From assembly GCA_020698575.1 (NCBI GenBank), contig CM036244.1, positions 23,531,034 through 23,595,033 on the forward strand: a stretch of DNA of 64,000 nucleotides, read 5' to 3'. Positions 49,701 through 61,158 of this stretch are shown one piece after another. Each line of letters begins with the position of its first letter. Position 1 is the first letter of the stretch. This stretch comes from Bostrychus sinensis (taxonomy: Eukaryota; Chordata; Actinopteri; Gobiiformes; Eleotridae). The position numbers and the translations under genes were made by a program. A model generated the notes under the pieces. That model did not search any database. It was not told where the DNA came from and saw only the letters and a list, made by a program, of their open reading frames with translations.

Positions 49701-51468
49701 GAGTGCAGCTTGAAAAGAAAATTGTTTCAGGTCACATGGCCCAATGCTCACTTTTTGCGGCATCGAACACACAGTGGAATACAAAAACAAAGGCAATTTA
49801 AAATGACTGGGTTTGTAACGCTGTTAAACTGGGCAGATCTTACAGTTGAGTCTAAGCCAAGTCAATGATTTATGGCTACCTGTTTAGTTGTATTTATTAA
49901 AGAGGTTCTTTTTGCAAAATGCAGTGTTTTTTTCATTATGTGCAACAGAAATATACAGCTCAGTATAATTTACAAAGTGGTTAGCACTCTCATCTCTAAG
50001 CAATATACTGAGAATCAGGGAATTGCCCCTAGATGATGTACAAATCACAAAAACTAAAACACATGCACACACAAATTAGAAAATACAAAATGAAACACAC
50101 ACACAATTCAGAAAGACACATACAAATATGAAAACACGTATATAAATTTAAAAAAGGTAATAAGCAAACCAAAACAGAAAACACCTCTCTTGAGTGCAGG
50201 GTTAGAGGACACAAATTTGTGTGTGTGTTTCTGAATTTGTATGTGTTTTGACATTTAAATGCATGCTTCAGTTTGTGTTTGTGTATTTTTGATTTTGTTT
50301 TACAGTACAATTCCCACCGGAGCGCAGCACACCTATTATTTTCTATGAGACCCCCTGCTACAACATGCTACAGTGTGCAGTGGGACTCCACCCCTCAGCT
50401 CTGCTACTAACTAACTATTGCCCAGGTTGTACCCTGCGCAGGCACACAGTTGCTGGGATAGGCTCCAGATATATGTGCAGTCCCTCACTTGTTGTTGTTA
50501 AAGAAAATAGTACTGCCTAAAATACCAAATAAGCACTATGCAAGAAATTTTTGGTACACATACGTTTCAGCTGCTGTGACCGTTTATATATATATATATA
50601 TTTTTATGTAGTACACAATAAAAAGAAGCTGCTCAAAAAGATAAATATATGGTACAAAATGTGAAGTCAGTGACCAGTGGGGCACAATAAAAATAGCTAT
50701 TGTTCTTTTTCTCAGATACACAGCCTATTTGGATAAGAATATTTGTGTTTGTTGGTGCTATCTCTTTGATAAATTGGCCGTTGTCTTCCCTCTTCACCTA
50801 TATACTACAGCTTCTCCCTCTATAGTGTCCTGGATTAGCAATGGCCAGGTAGAAGCCATATCCTAGTTTCACACACACTGCATAAATCCCACAGATAAAA
50901 GCTGTTTCTGTGGCTACTAAAGCTAGTGATCTTGGCAACTGAAATATGGTATGATTACTAACCTTTTACTCTACTGCAGATATTTCACATGCGCCAGGAG
51001 TTTCAGCGGGCAGGCGGCAGGTGCTGCAGGTAAACGAACAAACAAACCCTGTGGGATGGACTTTGTAAAACACACTGAGCTCCACATGTGGAATATATTT
51101 GCTTCCAAGTACAGCACTGGACTGAAATCATGTTGCATTTGTTCAAAAATAACTCCCACACTAGTAGTAGTACTAGCACATGTAAAATCATAGAAATAAT
51201 GTTTAAAATATTATTTAGCTGAACTTCTTTGCGTTTGTCTGTCTTATAAAAAAACATTATTATGATTATGATGATTATCATGTATATGGGTGATCGTCAA
51301 GAAGGACATGTTATTTGTCACTATATATAAATGATTATTTGATTTCTTTTGTATTAATGTACTTTTGTGATAATAATGCCACTGCTCTCCCAAACTGATC
51401 TGGGAAAATAAAATGCAAGTGCAAAATGTTAGCTAAAATTGTTCCTGCAGGACTACTGTGGCTTCAGC

Positions 51469-51499
<31 letters not shown>

Positions 51500-51620
51500 A
51501 AAAAAAACACACGCACTTAAAATCAGTTATTAATATTTTTGAAAAATCAATTGAAGGTCGAATAGCGATATTAAATTAGAACTCAACCTGTGCATGTGCT
51601 CTGGGACCCCTGACCTTGAC
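46789..51620. other. Intergenic, no gene recognised
   Basis: Contains an A-rich run at 46817-46848, LINE-tail-like pieces around 48585-48745, 49085-49260 and 50320-50470, a T-rich block at 48915-48965, (AT)n at 50587-50602 and (AAAT)n at 51470-51500. A 165-codon plus-strand ORF at 47315-47812 shows no recognisable domain. The stretch 47760-47960 is free of repeats and balanced in composition. Confidence 0.5.
48353..48435. repeat. (CTATA)n microsatellite
   Basis: About 16 pentamer units, mostly CTATA with CTATG variants near the left end. Confidence 0.95.
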
Positions 51621-51625
51621 TAAGC

Positions 51626-51888
51626 TGCAGCCACGGCCTGCCAACTGAGCTAGAGACGCTCGTCCCCCATAACCCAAAGGTTGGTTGTTCGATCCCCACT
51701 CCCACCATGGCATACTGTCATTGCGTTCTTGGGCAAGACGCTTAACCATGCTTGCCTCCAGTGTTTGCGTACACTGGTGTATGAATGTGTGTGTGAGTGA
51801 ATGGGTGAATGGTTCTTTGATGTAAAAGCGCTTTGAGTACCCATGGAGGTAGAAAAGCGCTATATAGATGTAACCATTTACCATGATC
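51626..51888 (+). mobile_element. tRNA-derived SINE
   Basis: The head resembles a tRNA: CCAACTGAGCTAGAGACGCT in the A-box position and GGTTGTTCGATCCCC as the B box of an RNA polymerase III promoter. The body continues TTGGGCAAGACGCTTAACCA, GAATGGGTGAATGG and AAGCGCTTTGAGT, and ends in AAAAGCGCTATATAGATGTA, the tail of a widespread fish SINE. It is not a functional tRNA gene because the body runs on and no cloverleaf closes. Confidence 0.85.
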
Positions 51889-54800
51889 AGGACCGCACTT
51901 TCAGGACCTACGGGTAGCAACGAGGGGCCCGAGAGTGCGGGCTCATAATACTGGACCAGACTACTGTATGTGAAGTAGTACGTAATCTTGCTATTTTTGT
52001 CTTTAATGCTGATTTGAGCCATTGAGAGGCAAGTACCCAATTTAGTTATTTATTTTACTATTTTTTGGTGTTATGGTAAATATAGCTAATAGCCTACTGC
52101 TTCCCTATAGGCTTTAGCCAATTTCAAAGCCAAGTGCGACACAAAGTTAGCGTAAGATAGTACATCCATGCTAAATGCTAACAACGCAAATTTGTATTTT
52201 TTGACAGTAACAAAACGTGTTTTTAAGTTGTCTTTTTTGATGGCACTTTATTATTTGCTCATGTCAAGTCTAATTTCTGTGACTAAAGTGTGGAGTGCAG
52301 TTTTAGGACCCTGAGGATATTGGACCCAGGTTGCGGCAGAGGTAGCGGTGTAATTTGTATGCACCCCATCTGATAGTGCCTCCTGGATCACAGATGGATT
52401 ATTTAGGCTTTTCCTTCGGCACAGGCTCCAGTCGTTTTTGTTTTCTGTGCTCTCTCCCCTTTTACAGCTCCACGTTGTATCTTGTTCTTCATATGCTACC
52501 ATTGTTTGGATGCAAGGAAAGCTACAGTGGCAGTGACAGCTTTTGCATTCACAAGAGAAAATGAGAGGATAATCCCGGTGGAATAACCTGCTGAAGGGGT
52601 AAGTTGTAAAGTTCATAGATGGAAGGTTTGGGCAATATCTTTGTAATTTTATTGCATGCTTTTGCTTCTCTCTGTAAAACTGTGCAGTGTGATTTAGACA
52701 GGAGCAGATGCTGCACACGTGCTCTCTCTGATGCTACAAGTTATTAGTAGTAATCGCAATTTGTATTCACCCCAGTACCAGCATTATATTGATTTCATTG
52801 TTAACCCTATATAATCTGTTTTTCTTTTAAGTATATTAGGAAATTTGCGATTCCTCTTTTACATCTACAACTGACTCTGAATTGTAAGTCATACTTTGGT
52901 GTGCTGATACATTCCCATTCTAAGTCCCTTGATGCTTCTGTCATTTCTCTACCTCCTGGCTCTGAAAAGCCTTTTGTGCTTTGGAAAACCCTAAAGGAAT
53001 TTAACCACCATGTACAAGAAACAGTTTCCAAATTTAAATTCAAACCGCACCTCACTGCTTTCTCATAGTCTGTTAATACACCCACTATAATTTGTGTAGA
53101 ATTAAGCTGTATATATTTAACTTTTATGCTCAAATTTAGACCATACACTTCACAAAGGCATTAGTTACAAATTTATCCAACTATTTAAAAAAAAAAGGAA
53201 ATGCAGCAAATTTCTTTGTTTAGAATGCAATGCATGTTTAGAATGTTTAGGTTTGTTTAATATACTGACATCTAGGGGTCGTTTATCTTGTGGGGTCAAA
53301 GGTCAGTACACCTTTTTGCCCCTCCAGATGACTATCCATTAACGCCTCACCGTTCCCACTCAGCCTTCTTCTATCTGCTTGTTATTACGAGCTTTGACAG
53401 AGCCTCAGACATGGAGTCCTCTCATACTTTTAATATCCTTTGTCTTGCTCTGATAGCTCCCCTAATGCGTTACAGTGGCAGTGATGAAAGCCCTGCACCG
53501 CACATCTCATCCATTTTCCCCAAAAGACTCAGCAATATGCCAACCATAACTGCTCAGTGTTGATAAGAACACTTCAGTCCCATACTGCAGCATGGATGAA
53601 TGTGATGTATGGCTTTCATTGAGTGACAGGTATTTGGGATGGGGAGCTGTCCGAACCTAAGAAGCTGGGATCTGAATGCAGTGCAACCTGCTGCCTCCAG
53701 ATGTTGATGTTTTAAAATTATGCATCAAAGCATCTGCAATGATGTGCGCACAGCAACCAGAGTGCGTACCATTAAGAGGGAATATGATACTGCTGTTCTG
53801 TGATTACAAGATGTTTACTATACATCTTGACAACTCCAGTAAAAAAAAAAAAGCGTAAAACATTTAATCAACTTAACCACTTCTATTGTCCAAGCTACAA
53901 TAAATAGATTATAATCATAATTTATGCCCAATGGTAAATTTAAAATGGTCGGACATAGACTCATAAGCGTAGTTATATCATTTTTAGGGGCGCTACTTCA
54001 CACCCCTTAGTTGAGTTTAAGCACCCCTAAATGTAACCCAGTGACTATGTAATACCCCAGTAGAAAATACACCTTAGGAGTCACTAGCCTCTATAACATA
54101 GTTCTACTCACACTATTTACAAATATAACATTATAAAAGGCTTCATATTACAAGAAATTACACCTGTACAATGTTTAATATTTTATCCAGTGCTATGTTT
54201 CTTTTATTAGTTTCTTCACAGCACCCCTAAATCCCTATGCTAAAACACCCCAGCATAGACTCAAATGGGGGATCTTCTAGTTCAGTGGTAAATGCTCTAT
54301 CCATTGAGACAGAATGCCTTTATATCTCGTAATGGTAAAGAATCCACTGATCCAGCAGAACTGGACTTATAGCAACAGCTTGTCACAACAGATGATGCTT
54401 TGTTACAGCATGTTATAGCATAGTGTGATAATTACTGTGTAACACCATCACAAATTCACATCAGTATCCTTATACTTATTTTTCAACTAACTTAACTAAA
54501 ATGCATGTCAAGTTCAAACTTAAGTTACTTTTACTGTTATAATACATTTCTGACCCCTAACACATGGCTTGTATCAGTTTGCATGAGATGAGAGGCACTG
54601 GTCAGAGGAAGGAGATGCTCAGCACTGATTCTTTTCACGCTCCAGTGCCCTTCATAGAACGTGATCTGTCTGGCGTGGTATAGGCAGTGCTCCTGTCCTG
54701 TTCTATTGACAGTATGTTAGATGGTAAGCAGTGATTAGTCCCCAGTAGACGGCAGACAGAAGAGGAAATCAGCAGTCCTGTCTTCTTTGATCTGTGAGAG

Positions 54801-55141
54801 CTCCCCATTAGTGCAGACACTGTGACGAGTGGCACAGTTTTAGGCCGGAAAAACTTCTGATAGAGGACGGCTGTGGACCATGTCTGGAGTCTGTCTGTGT
54901 GTCACTTATGACGATACTGGATATGTGATGAACCACATGCAGTCGCACAGAGGGAAGCTAGAACATTCATCTAAGTCTGGCATTTTAGCAGTAAAATGGT
55001 TATTCTTTGGATATGAGAAAATATATTGGTCATGGCAATACATTTTGAAAGGAAATCAAAATAAAAAGCCTCAATACTCAGAAATATATTGGTTATGGTT
55101 TTAGACAACAATTAAAGATGACAACAAGCCTTTACTTGAGG
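51889..55141. other. Intergenic, no gene recognised
   Basis: ORFs of up to about 155 codons occur on both strands but show no conserved motif. An imperfect inverted repeat (CCGCACTTTC against GAGAGTGCGG) lies at about 51892-51940 next to the SINE. A tRNA-like A box occurs near 54287 without a B box. No gene supported. Confidence 0.5.
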
Positions 55142-55149
55142 CTTTCAAA

Positions 55150-55719
55150 CAGGAGTCTCCAACCTGTAGCTTGGGAGCTACCAGTAGCTCTCAGCCACTT
55201 TCCAAGTAGCTCCCCAAAGGCTTCATGATTCCTACATAAACTTGTTTTGTCAAACTTGATTTATCACTTAACAAAACAACTTGTGAATGTATTCAATCAA
55301 ATTTAAAGGTGCATGACCACCTTTTGTACAATAGTATTAGGCTATTATTTGCCAATTAGTTGTCAGTCACACAGTTGCTTGATAAGTCAGTAGTGATATT
55401 AGCGCGACTACAGTAGTTTCAGATTAGGCGACTAGAGTTTGCTTTCACAAATGTAATAAGTGTGTATCAGTCACTGCACACACCAACATATTGTAAATGT
55501 ACAGATAAATGTTAAGTGAAAACAAAATACACTTTTCTTTGGGTTGAAAGTGTCAGCTCTGCAACAAACTGGCCACTGTCCAGTGTGCACCTCGCCTTGC
55601 GCCCATAGTTACTGGCATAGCCTCCAGTAACTAAATAAATGTTAGAAAGCATGAGTAGCTCTTTGCCATTTTTCATTTGTAAAAGTAGCTCTCAGGAGAA
55701 AAAAGGTTGGAGACACCTG
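55150..55719. mobile_element. 570-bp hAT-like MITE
   Basis: The left end CAGGAGTCTCCAACCT and the reverse-complemented right end CAGGTGTCTCCAACCT match at 15 of 16 positions. Both ends also carry copies of AGTAGCTCTC. The flanks CTTTCAAA (55142-55149) and CTTTTAAA (55720-55727) match at 7 of 8 positions. Non-coding. Confidence 0.88.
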
Positions 55720-55727
55720 CTTTTAAA

Positions 55728-57173
55728 ATAATGATGTACTTATTACAGATACCTTCCTTTAAGTCTTTCAGTGTATGATGACCTGGTCCTGTTAGTTCCT
55801 GCATTTTTGGTGTGCACGTTCAGATGTTTTATTCCCCAATGTGGAGCCAACCACTTCACCCAGACTTTGTGTCAGCCCTAAGCCTGGATGAAGAGTTCTG
55901 ACTGAAAGGGCATCCAGTGAAATACTGTACTTGTGCATATGCTGTGGCAGCCCCTGAAACAAAGGTAGTCCAAATAGACTTGGACCTATGATGATGTTAA
56001 TATACAGTATATAGTGCTTTTCAAGGCACCCAAAGCACTTTACAACTATATATATTATAATTTAGACAGACAACATTTTATCACTGTAGTTGTTTAAATA
56101 TATTGAGGTAGCAAAACAAGTTGTCTATGTTTAGCAACTTTTATTAGTGTAATGGTTGCCAGTTAATGATTATTAACTTAATACTTATTAACGTCACTTA
56201 TTAACAAAGGGCCAGTGAACAGTTTGTGGATTTTTTGCCAATCTGAGATATATGGGCATTATACCCCTGTTACATAGGCTGGCCTCTTGTGGCTGAATTC
56301 AAGTGAGAGACGTTGTCGAGATAAGGCAAAGGTTAGACGTTGGTGTGGCCCACAAACTACAGTAGAAGATGCCTTAAATATGTCCTACTAACTGATTAAC
56401 ACTAATTAAACTCCAACAGGGGTGTCACATTAACACTTTAGCTTTACTTCATAAAGTGAAACTACAGTCATAAATCATACAAAACCCAAACAATGTGCTC
56501 AAAACCCTTAAACCAATCATCCAATATGAATAAAAACTCATAAACAAATAAACATCCCCTCCAAATTCCCCTGTCCCCTGTCTTGGTCTGGTCCCGAATT
56601 TTTATAAGGGTGGTTTCTCAGGACCATCTTTTGGCCAAAAACCTGGAAGACAGGACAAAGGAAAAGTGAGTAAAAACACCATAAGACAAGGTTCATTAAA
56701 CAAACCCACTCAGAGTTTTTTTAACAATATGCCTGTGTTTCAAGGTACCATAAGCTTAAGCACACCACAGTACATTTTCAGAATTAACATTAGCCATTAA
56801 TAATTACAAAATAAATCAACAAGATAGAAGGCAAATGACAATCAGTGTATACATGTAATAGCAGTACCTGTTTTGATAACATTAGCAAGTGTATCAAAGT
56901 TTAGACATTTTATTTAATGTAGCACTTACCATATAGCATTGCATAGCATATTAGTTTATACAGTCTGTTGTACTTTACTTACAGAACTGTGGAAAAATAG
57001 TTTCTCAGTGTATGTTTCAAGTCAAGTCAAACTTTATTTCTAGAGCATTTAAAACAACCTTGGTTGAACAAAGTCCTATACAAGTCAGGCATATTTCACA
57101 GCCATAAATACACACACTCATAGAAACAATGAAAGCAGTAGAAGTCAGTGAAAAACAATAAGTAAAAACTACA

Positions 57174-57205
<32 letters not shown>

Positions 57206-60200
57206 CATAAAATAAATACATGACAATTTTAAATAAAAGTTGGTATGTTTGAATTTACTCTTGCTACAAATCTGACTTTAATTGATTAACTTTAGCAAAT
57301 TGAATATTTTAATAATTCCACAGGACTCATCTCTTATTGGTCTGATTGCTTTACGACTGTAAATTATCAACTATAAATATTGCACTATATATTGCACATT
57401 GCCACTTTGAGGGGTTAATCTTGCATTTCCTCTTTCTAGGGGAGCAGCTATCAATTTAAAAGTGCTACTGCACTGACTGAATCTAAGAATTTAAAGCTGA
57501 CAAACAAATGTTCATTAAGTAATTTAAATCTTACTGTGTGCAGTTCTTTTTTCTCTGTGTCAGTTTATGTTTGTCTAATAGTGCTGTGTGCTTAAGTGCT
57601 TCATGAGTTCAGGTCTGGACACTACATAATTACCATTGTGAGACAGGTCATTGCCTTTGCAGAGGTCTGTGCGCTTAATATTTTATGTTTCACCAAGATA
57701 TAGTCTAGTCTCCTCTTCTTCATTTTCTCTCTCAGCTTTATTAAATCACTCCCTAGCACCCGGTTTCACCTGGTTTCCTGTTGCAATCAAATAAAACCAT
57801 CTCCGTATTGACATACAATACATTACCAAGTATTTCACCTCTTACCTACTGACATATTTTAAAATGATCTTGAGTTTATTAGATTTTTACAATTTCTAGT
57901 TCATTTGGTAAGATACGTCAGATAAGGCTAAACAACAGAATGTTATTTCTTTCCCTAGTCTATTATTCAGTTATCTTCAAAACACAATCTTTCTTGCTCA
58001 TTATGTGGCTTCTTCAGCAGCAGATTTCAATATGAATGTTATTCATATTGCCTATTAAATTACTCGATGAATGTTATTGTTGTTGGCTTACAATGCTCGT
58101 GAAACATCAGCATCTTTGTGGCAGCAGCCAAATATTGTCAAATCTATTATTCCACCATGGCAACATAATGCAATTGTTTTGGTAGTTCATCATGCAAATG
58201 TGACCAGACTCCACGCACGGATACCAACTACATGTACTTTCAAATCAAGCATTAGCATAGCATTATTTGTACCACACCAAATCAGAAAGTGTTTTGTATT
58301 CGAGCCCCCCCTCTCTGCCTTTTTCTAATAATTCTGGCTGGTATACAATGTTGGCTGTTGGTGTGCATTTTTTCAGAACAATTAAAGTGGAGTTGGTGGC
58401 CATAGCATGCCAAGACGTCCCCGGGAATCTGGCCGTCCATCACAGAACCAGGATGAGTTTCAAAGCTGTTTGTACCACAGATGGCTGATCAGTAGAACTC
58501 ACTTCCTATTCCACTTCTCTGGCGCTGTCACCGCGTCTCATCACTGTTCCCCTCTCGAGAGTCGGCACGCATTTTATGTCAAGTGAGTGGAGTTTTGCAG
58601 GTAGCGTGTTTGTTTAGGGTTTATCTTTTTGTCATGCATGAGTGTGTCAAAATTTAAAGCAGTCCTCAAGCACAAAGGGCAACCCCGCAAAAACTGTTTT
58701 TTGCACATAGAAACCTTTTAAAATGTGTGCATTTCTATGTGGGGACTGGAGTGTACACATTGCAGGCTGGATAGCTTTCAGACAAAACTCCATCTGGCTG
58801 TCTTTTTTATTTCACACCAGCTTAAGGGGTCTAGCAGTTCGCAATAATAGGGCTTTATTAGCACAATAAAGTCTGCTCATTCTTCTTACTACTCTACAAA
58901 ACACAGGTCCAGATAAGATTGTAGGTTTAATGACTCTATCAGGTTATTAATAAATGTGTCTTCTTCTCTCTGTTAGGTTTATTGGAGCCTTTAAAAAGAG
59001 GCTGGACCCAGGGAATGATGCTGGCAATACATCCAACCGTCACATTTCTCCATTTCACACTGCTTTGTATCGAGCAGCTACGGTTTGGAAATGGCTTGGA
59101 CATTTTTTCAGGTTAGAAAACAAACACATAAAATAGTGTTAAAATGCTATGTATTAAGATTTAGACTTGGACTCTATTGCCATTCAGATAAACAGTACAA
59201 GTGTACGCAGATTTTGTTTTGCATTGGCTCAACAAATATACAGCGGTAGAATAAGCGGGGATAGTGATTGCAAATAATCATTAACTTATTTTAGAAGTCT
59301 ACATGTCCTTTCAGATTTTCTCTGGTGAGGTCGCCACAGCAAATCAGCTGCCTACTAGCATGCAGTGATTTGTACATTTTTGCACAGGTTTTTACACCGA
59401 ATGCCCTTCCTGACAACTCTCTCCATTTATCTGGGTGCAAATTGTTCACTGGCTTGTGACTCACTATGGCTGAATTAGTATAGCATACACTATATTTAAA
59501 AAACAATGTAGTCCAGACTGCAGAGTTTAAGAAACCTTAGATTTTCTTATAAAAAGAAATTGAACTGTACATGACAGTTGGATTTCTTCATAGCAAGGAC
59601 AGTGCAAACCACTTGCCATTGTTGCAGTTTGCATTCACAAATGAGTTTAGGAAATGCCATGCATAACACTGTGGATTAATTAAATGTTCACAGGTGGCTA
59701 AGAATAAATATAATATATACATATAAAACTATTAACACATTTTTATTGTTTGACTTGATTCTCTCTTAATGGATAAAAAAAAAGAAAGAAACTAGTCTTC
59801 GAATGTCAGGATTCTCCAAAGTGCTGTTTTGCTGGCATCTTGTGGCTAAACAAAAAATTGCAGGGGATTCTCCAAAAAACAAAACAAAACAAAAAAAATC
59901 ATAATGAAATAAGTTACATGATACTGTAATCATTCCCGCCTAACAGTAAGATTTTGATGTTTACGATAGGTTCCCTATAGGACAAAGACTGTCCTACAGT
60001 AGAGGTTATTATCATCTCAGTTGGCAGGTCAAATGGAAACTAATGAAATTATTATTTTTCTGACTAGAACCATGATAACTATGACATTGTGTCTCCCTCT
60101 AGTGGTGCATTTTGACTCATAGCCAAAAAGCTTCACAATGTAAAGAAGGGTTCTTTTTTGTACTGTAAATGCATTAGAAATACAAACTAATAGAACAAGG

Positions 60201-60823
60201 AAAATGTTTTACATTCAGAACGTTAACAATATATTGTTTTGAATCAGGTGTCAACTGGTGGATTAGGACCCAAAGTGGGCCGTGGGAAGGTTAAATATAC
60301 AAAATAGTTTCAGTAGTGTTCAGACAATATGCTTATTAAGCCCATATTTTCTCAAAATATCTCACTGGCAACATCAGTGCACTCAAGGAAAATAATTCAC
60401 TAATGAATGTATGTTGAAACTGCAATCTCATATTATGGAGTCATCTTTTTAAATGAACAAAATTAAACAACTTTCTGAAAGTCAAACTGCTACATTCCTC
60501 AAACTGCTGTGTTGACATATTCTCACACCGCAGCATTTTTGGGCCTTAATGACCTCTTTTATTCTGCATCAGCATCTTTCCTCCAGGATACTAAATCCTA
60601 TCCAAAACCTCTGTAATAGCCACTGTGAAAAATGACTCAGCAATTTTAAATATGACATATTTTTTTTTGTTATTGTTTCCCTGTGGACACAAACAGATAA
60701 TCACAGAGTGGACCGGGAGGTTGTCACACCAACGCCTGCATCTGCACCGGATCTGGACAACAGCATTGGATACAAGGGTACGACTCGACTGACTCCTCTT
60801 TATTCCACACACGACTATACAAT
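55728..60823. other. Intergenic, no gene recognised
   Basis: A LINE-tail-like piece lies around 59285-59470 (AATGCCCTTCCTGACAACTC). Other ORFs are short and unrecognised. The stretch 58950-59130 is open on the plus strand but shows no known domain. Confidence 0.5.
57015..57235 (-). repeat. L2-like LINE tail plus (ATAC)n microsatellite
   Basis: CAAACTTTATTTCTAGAGCA resembles the 3' tail motif of the L2-like LINE at 42475-43330, followed by ACAAAGTCCTATACAAGTCA. A run of CATA/ATAC units lies at 57171-57206. Confidence 0.65.
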
Positions 60824-61158
60824 ACACTCACTTTATTAGGTACGCCTGCTCTAATGCTTCTAAATGCTACTCAGTCAATCACACAGAAGCAACTCCATGC
60901 ATTTAGTTATAGACAAAATTACTGAAATTTTAGCAAAGCATCAGAATGGAGAAGAAAGTGGATTTTAGTGACTTTAGACTATTTCAGAAAGAGTTTAGAG
61001 CTAATGGCCCCCAAAGGAGAAAAAAAATAGAGTGAGCAGTAGTTTTGTGGTGAAAATGCCTCTTCATGAGATCAGAGGAGAATGGCCTGACTGGAAGAAG
61101 ACCACATTAGGGCCACTTAATTATATACACAGTATGGCTAATAAAGTGGCCTGTTAAA
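60824..61158. mobile_element. Short DNA-transposon-like repeat with CACTTTATTAG ends
   Basis: The left part reads ACTCACTTTATTAGGTACGC. The right part, reverse-complemented, reads AACAGGCCACTTTATTAG, giving short inverted ends around CACTTTATTAG. The sequence TTTATTAGGTAC is a familiar start of a repeat family in fish. Target duplication was not identified, so the limits are approximate. Confidence 0.6.

Noticed and set aside
51640..51700. Functional tRNA gene
   Set aside because: A and B boxes are present, but the sequence continues into a known-type SINE body and no acceptor stem closes.
51576..52040. 154-codon minus-strand ORF
   Set aside because: It lies mostly over the antisense of the SINE; not a gene.
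52251..52718. 155-codon minus-strand ORF
   Set aside because: No known motif, no conserved-looking splice sites, Cys-rich by chance.
54285..54320. tRNA-like A box (TAGTTCAGTGG)
   Set aside because: No B box follows at the right distance.
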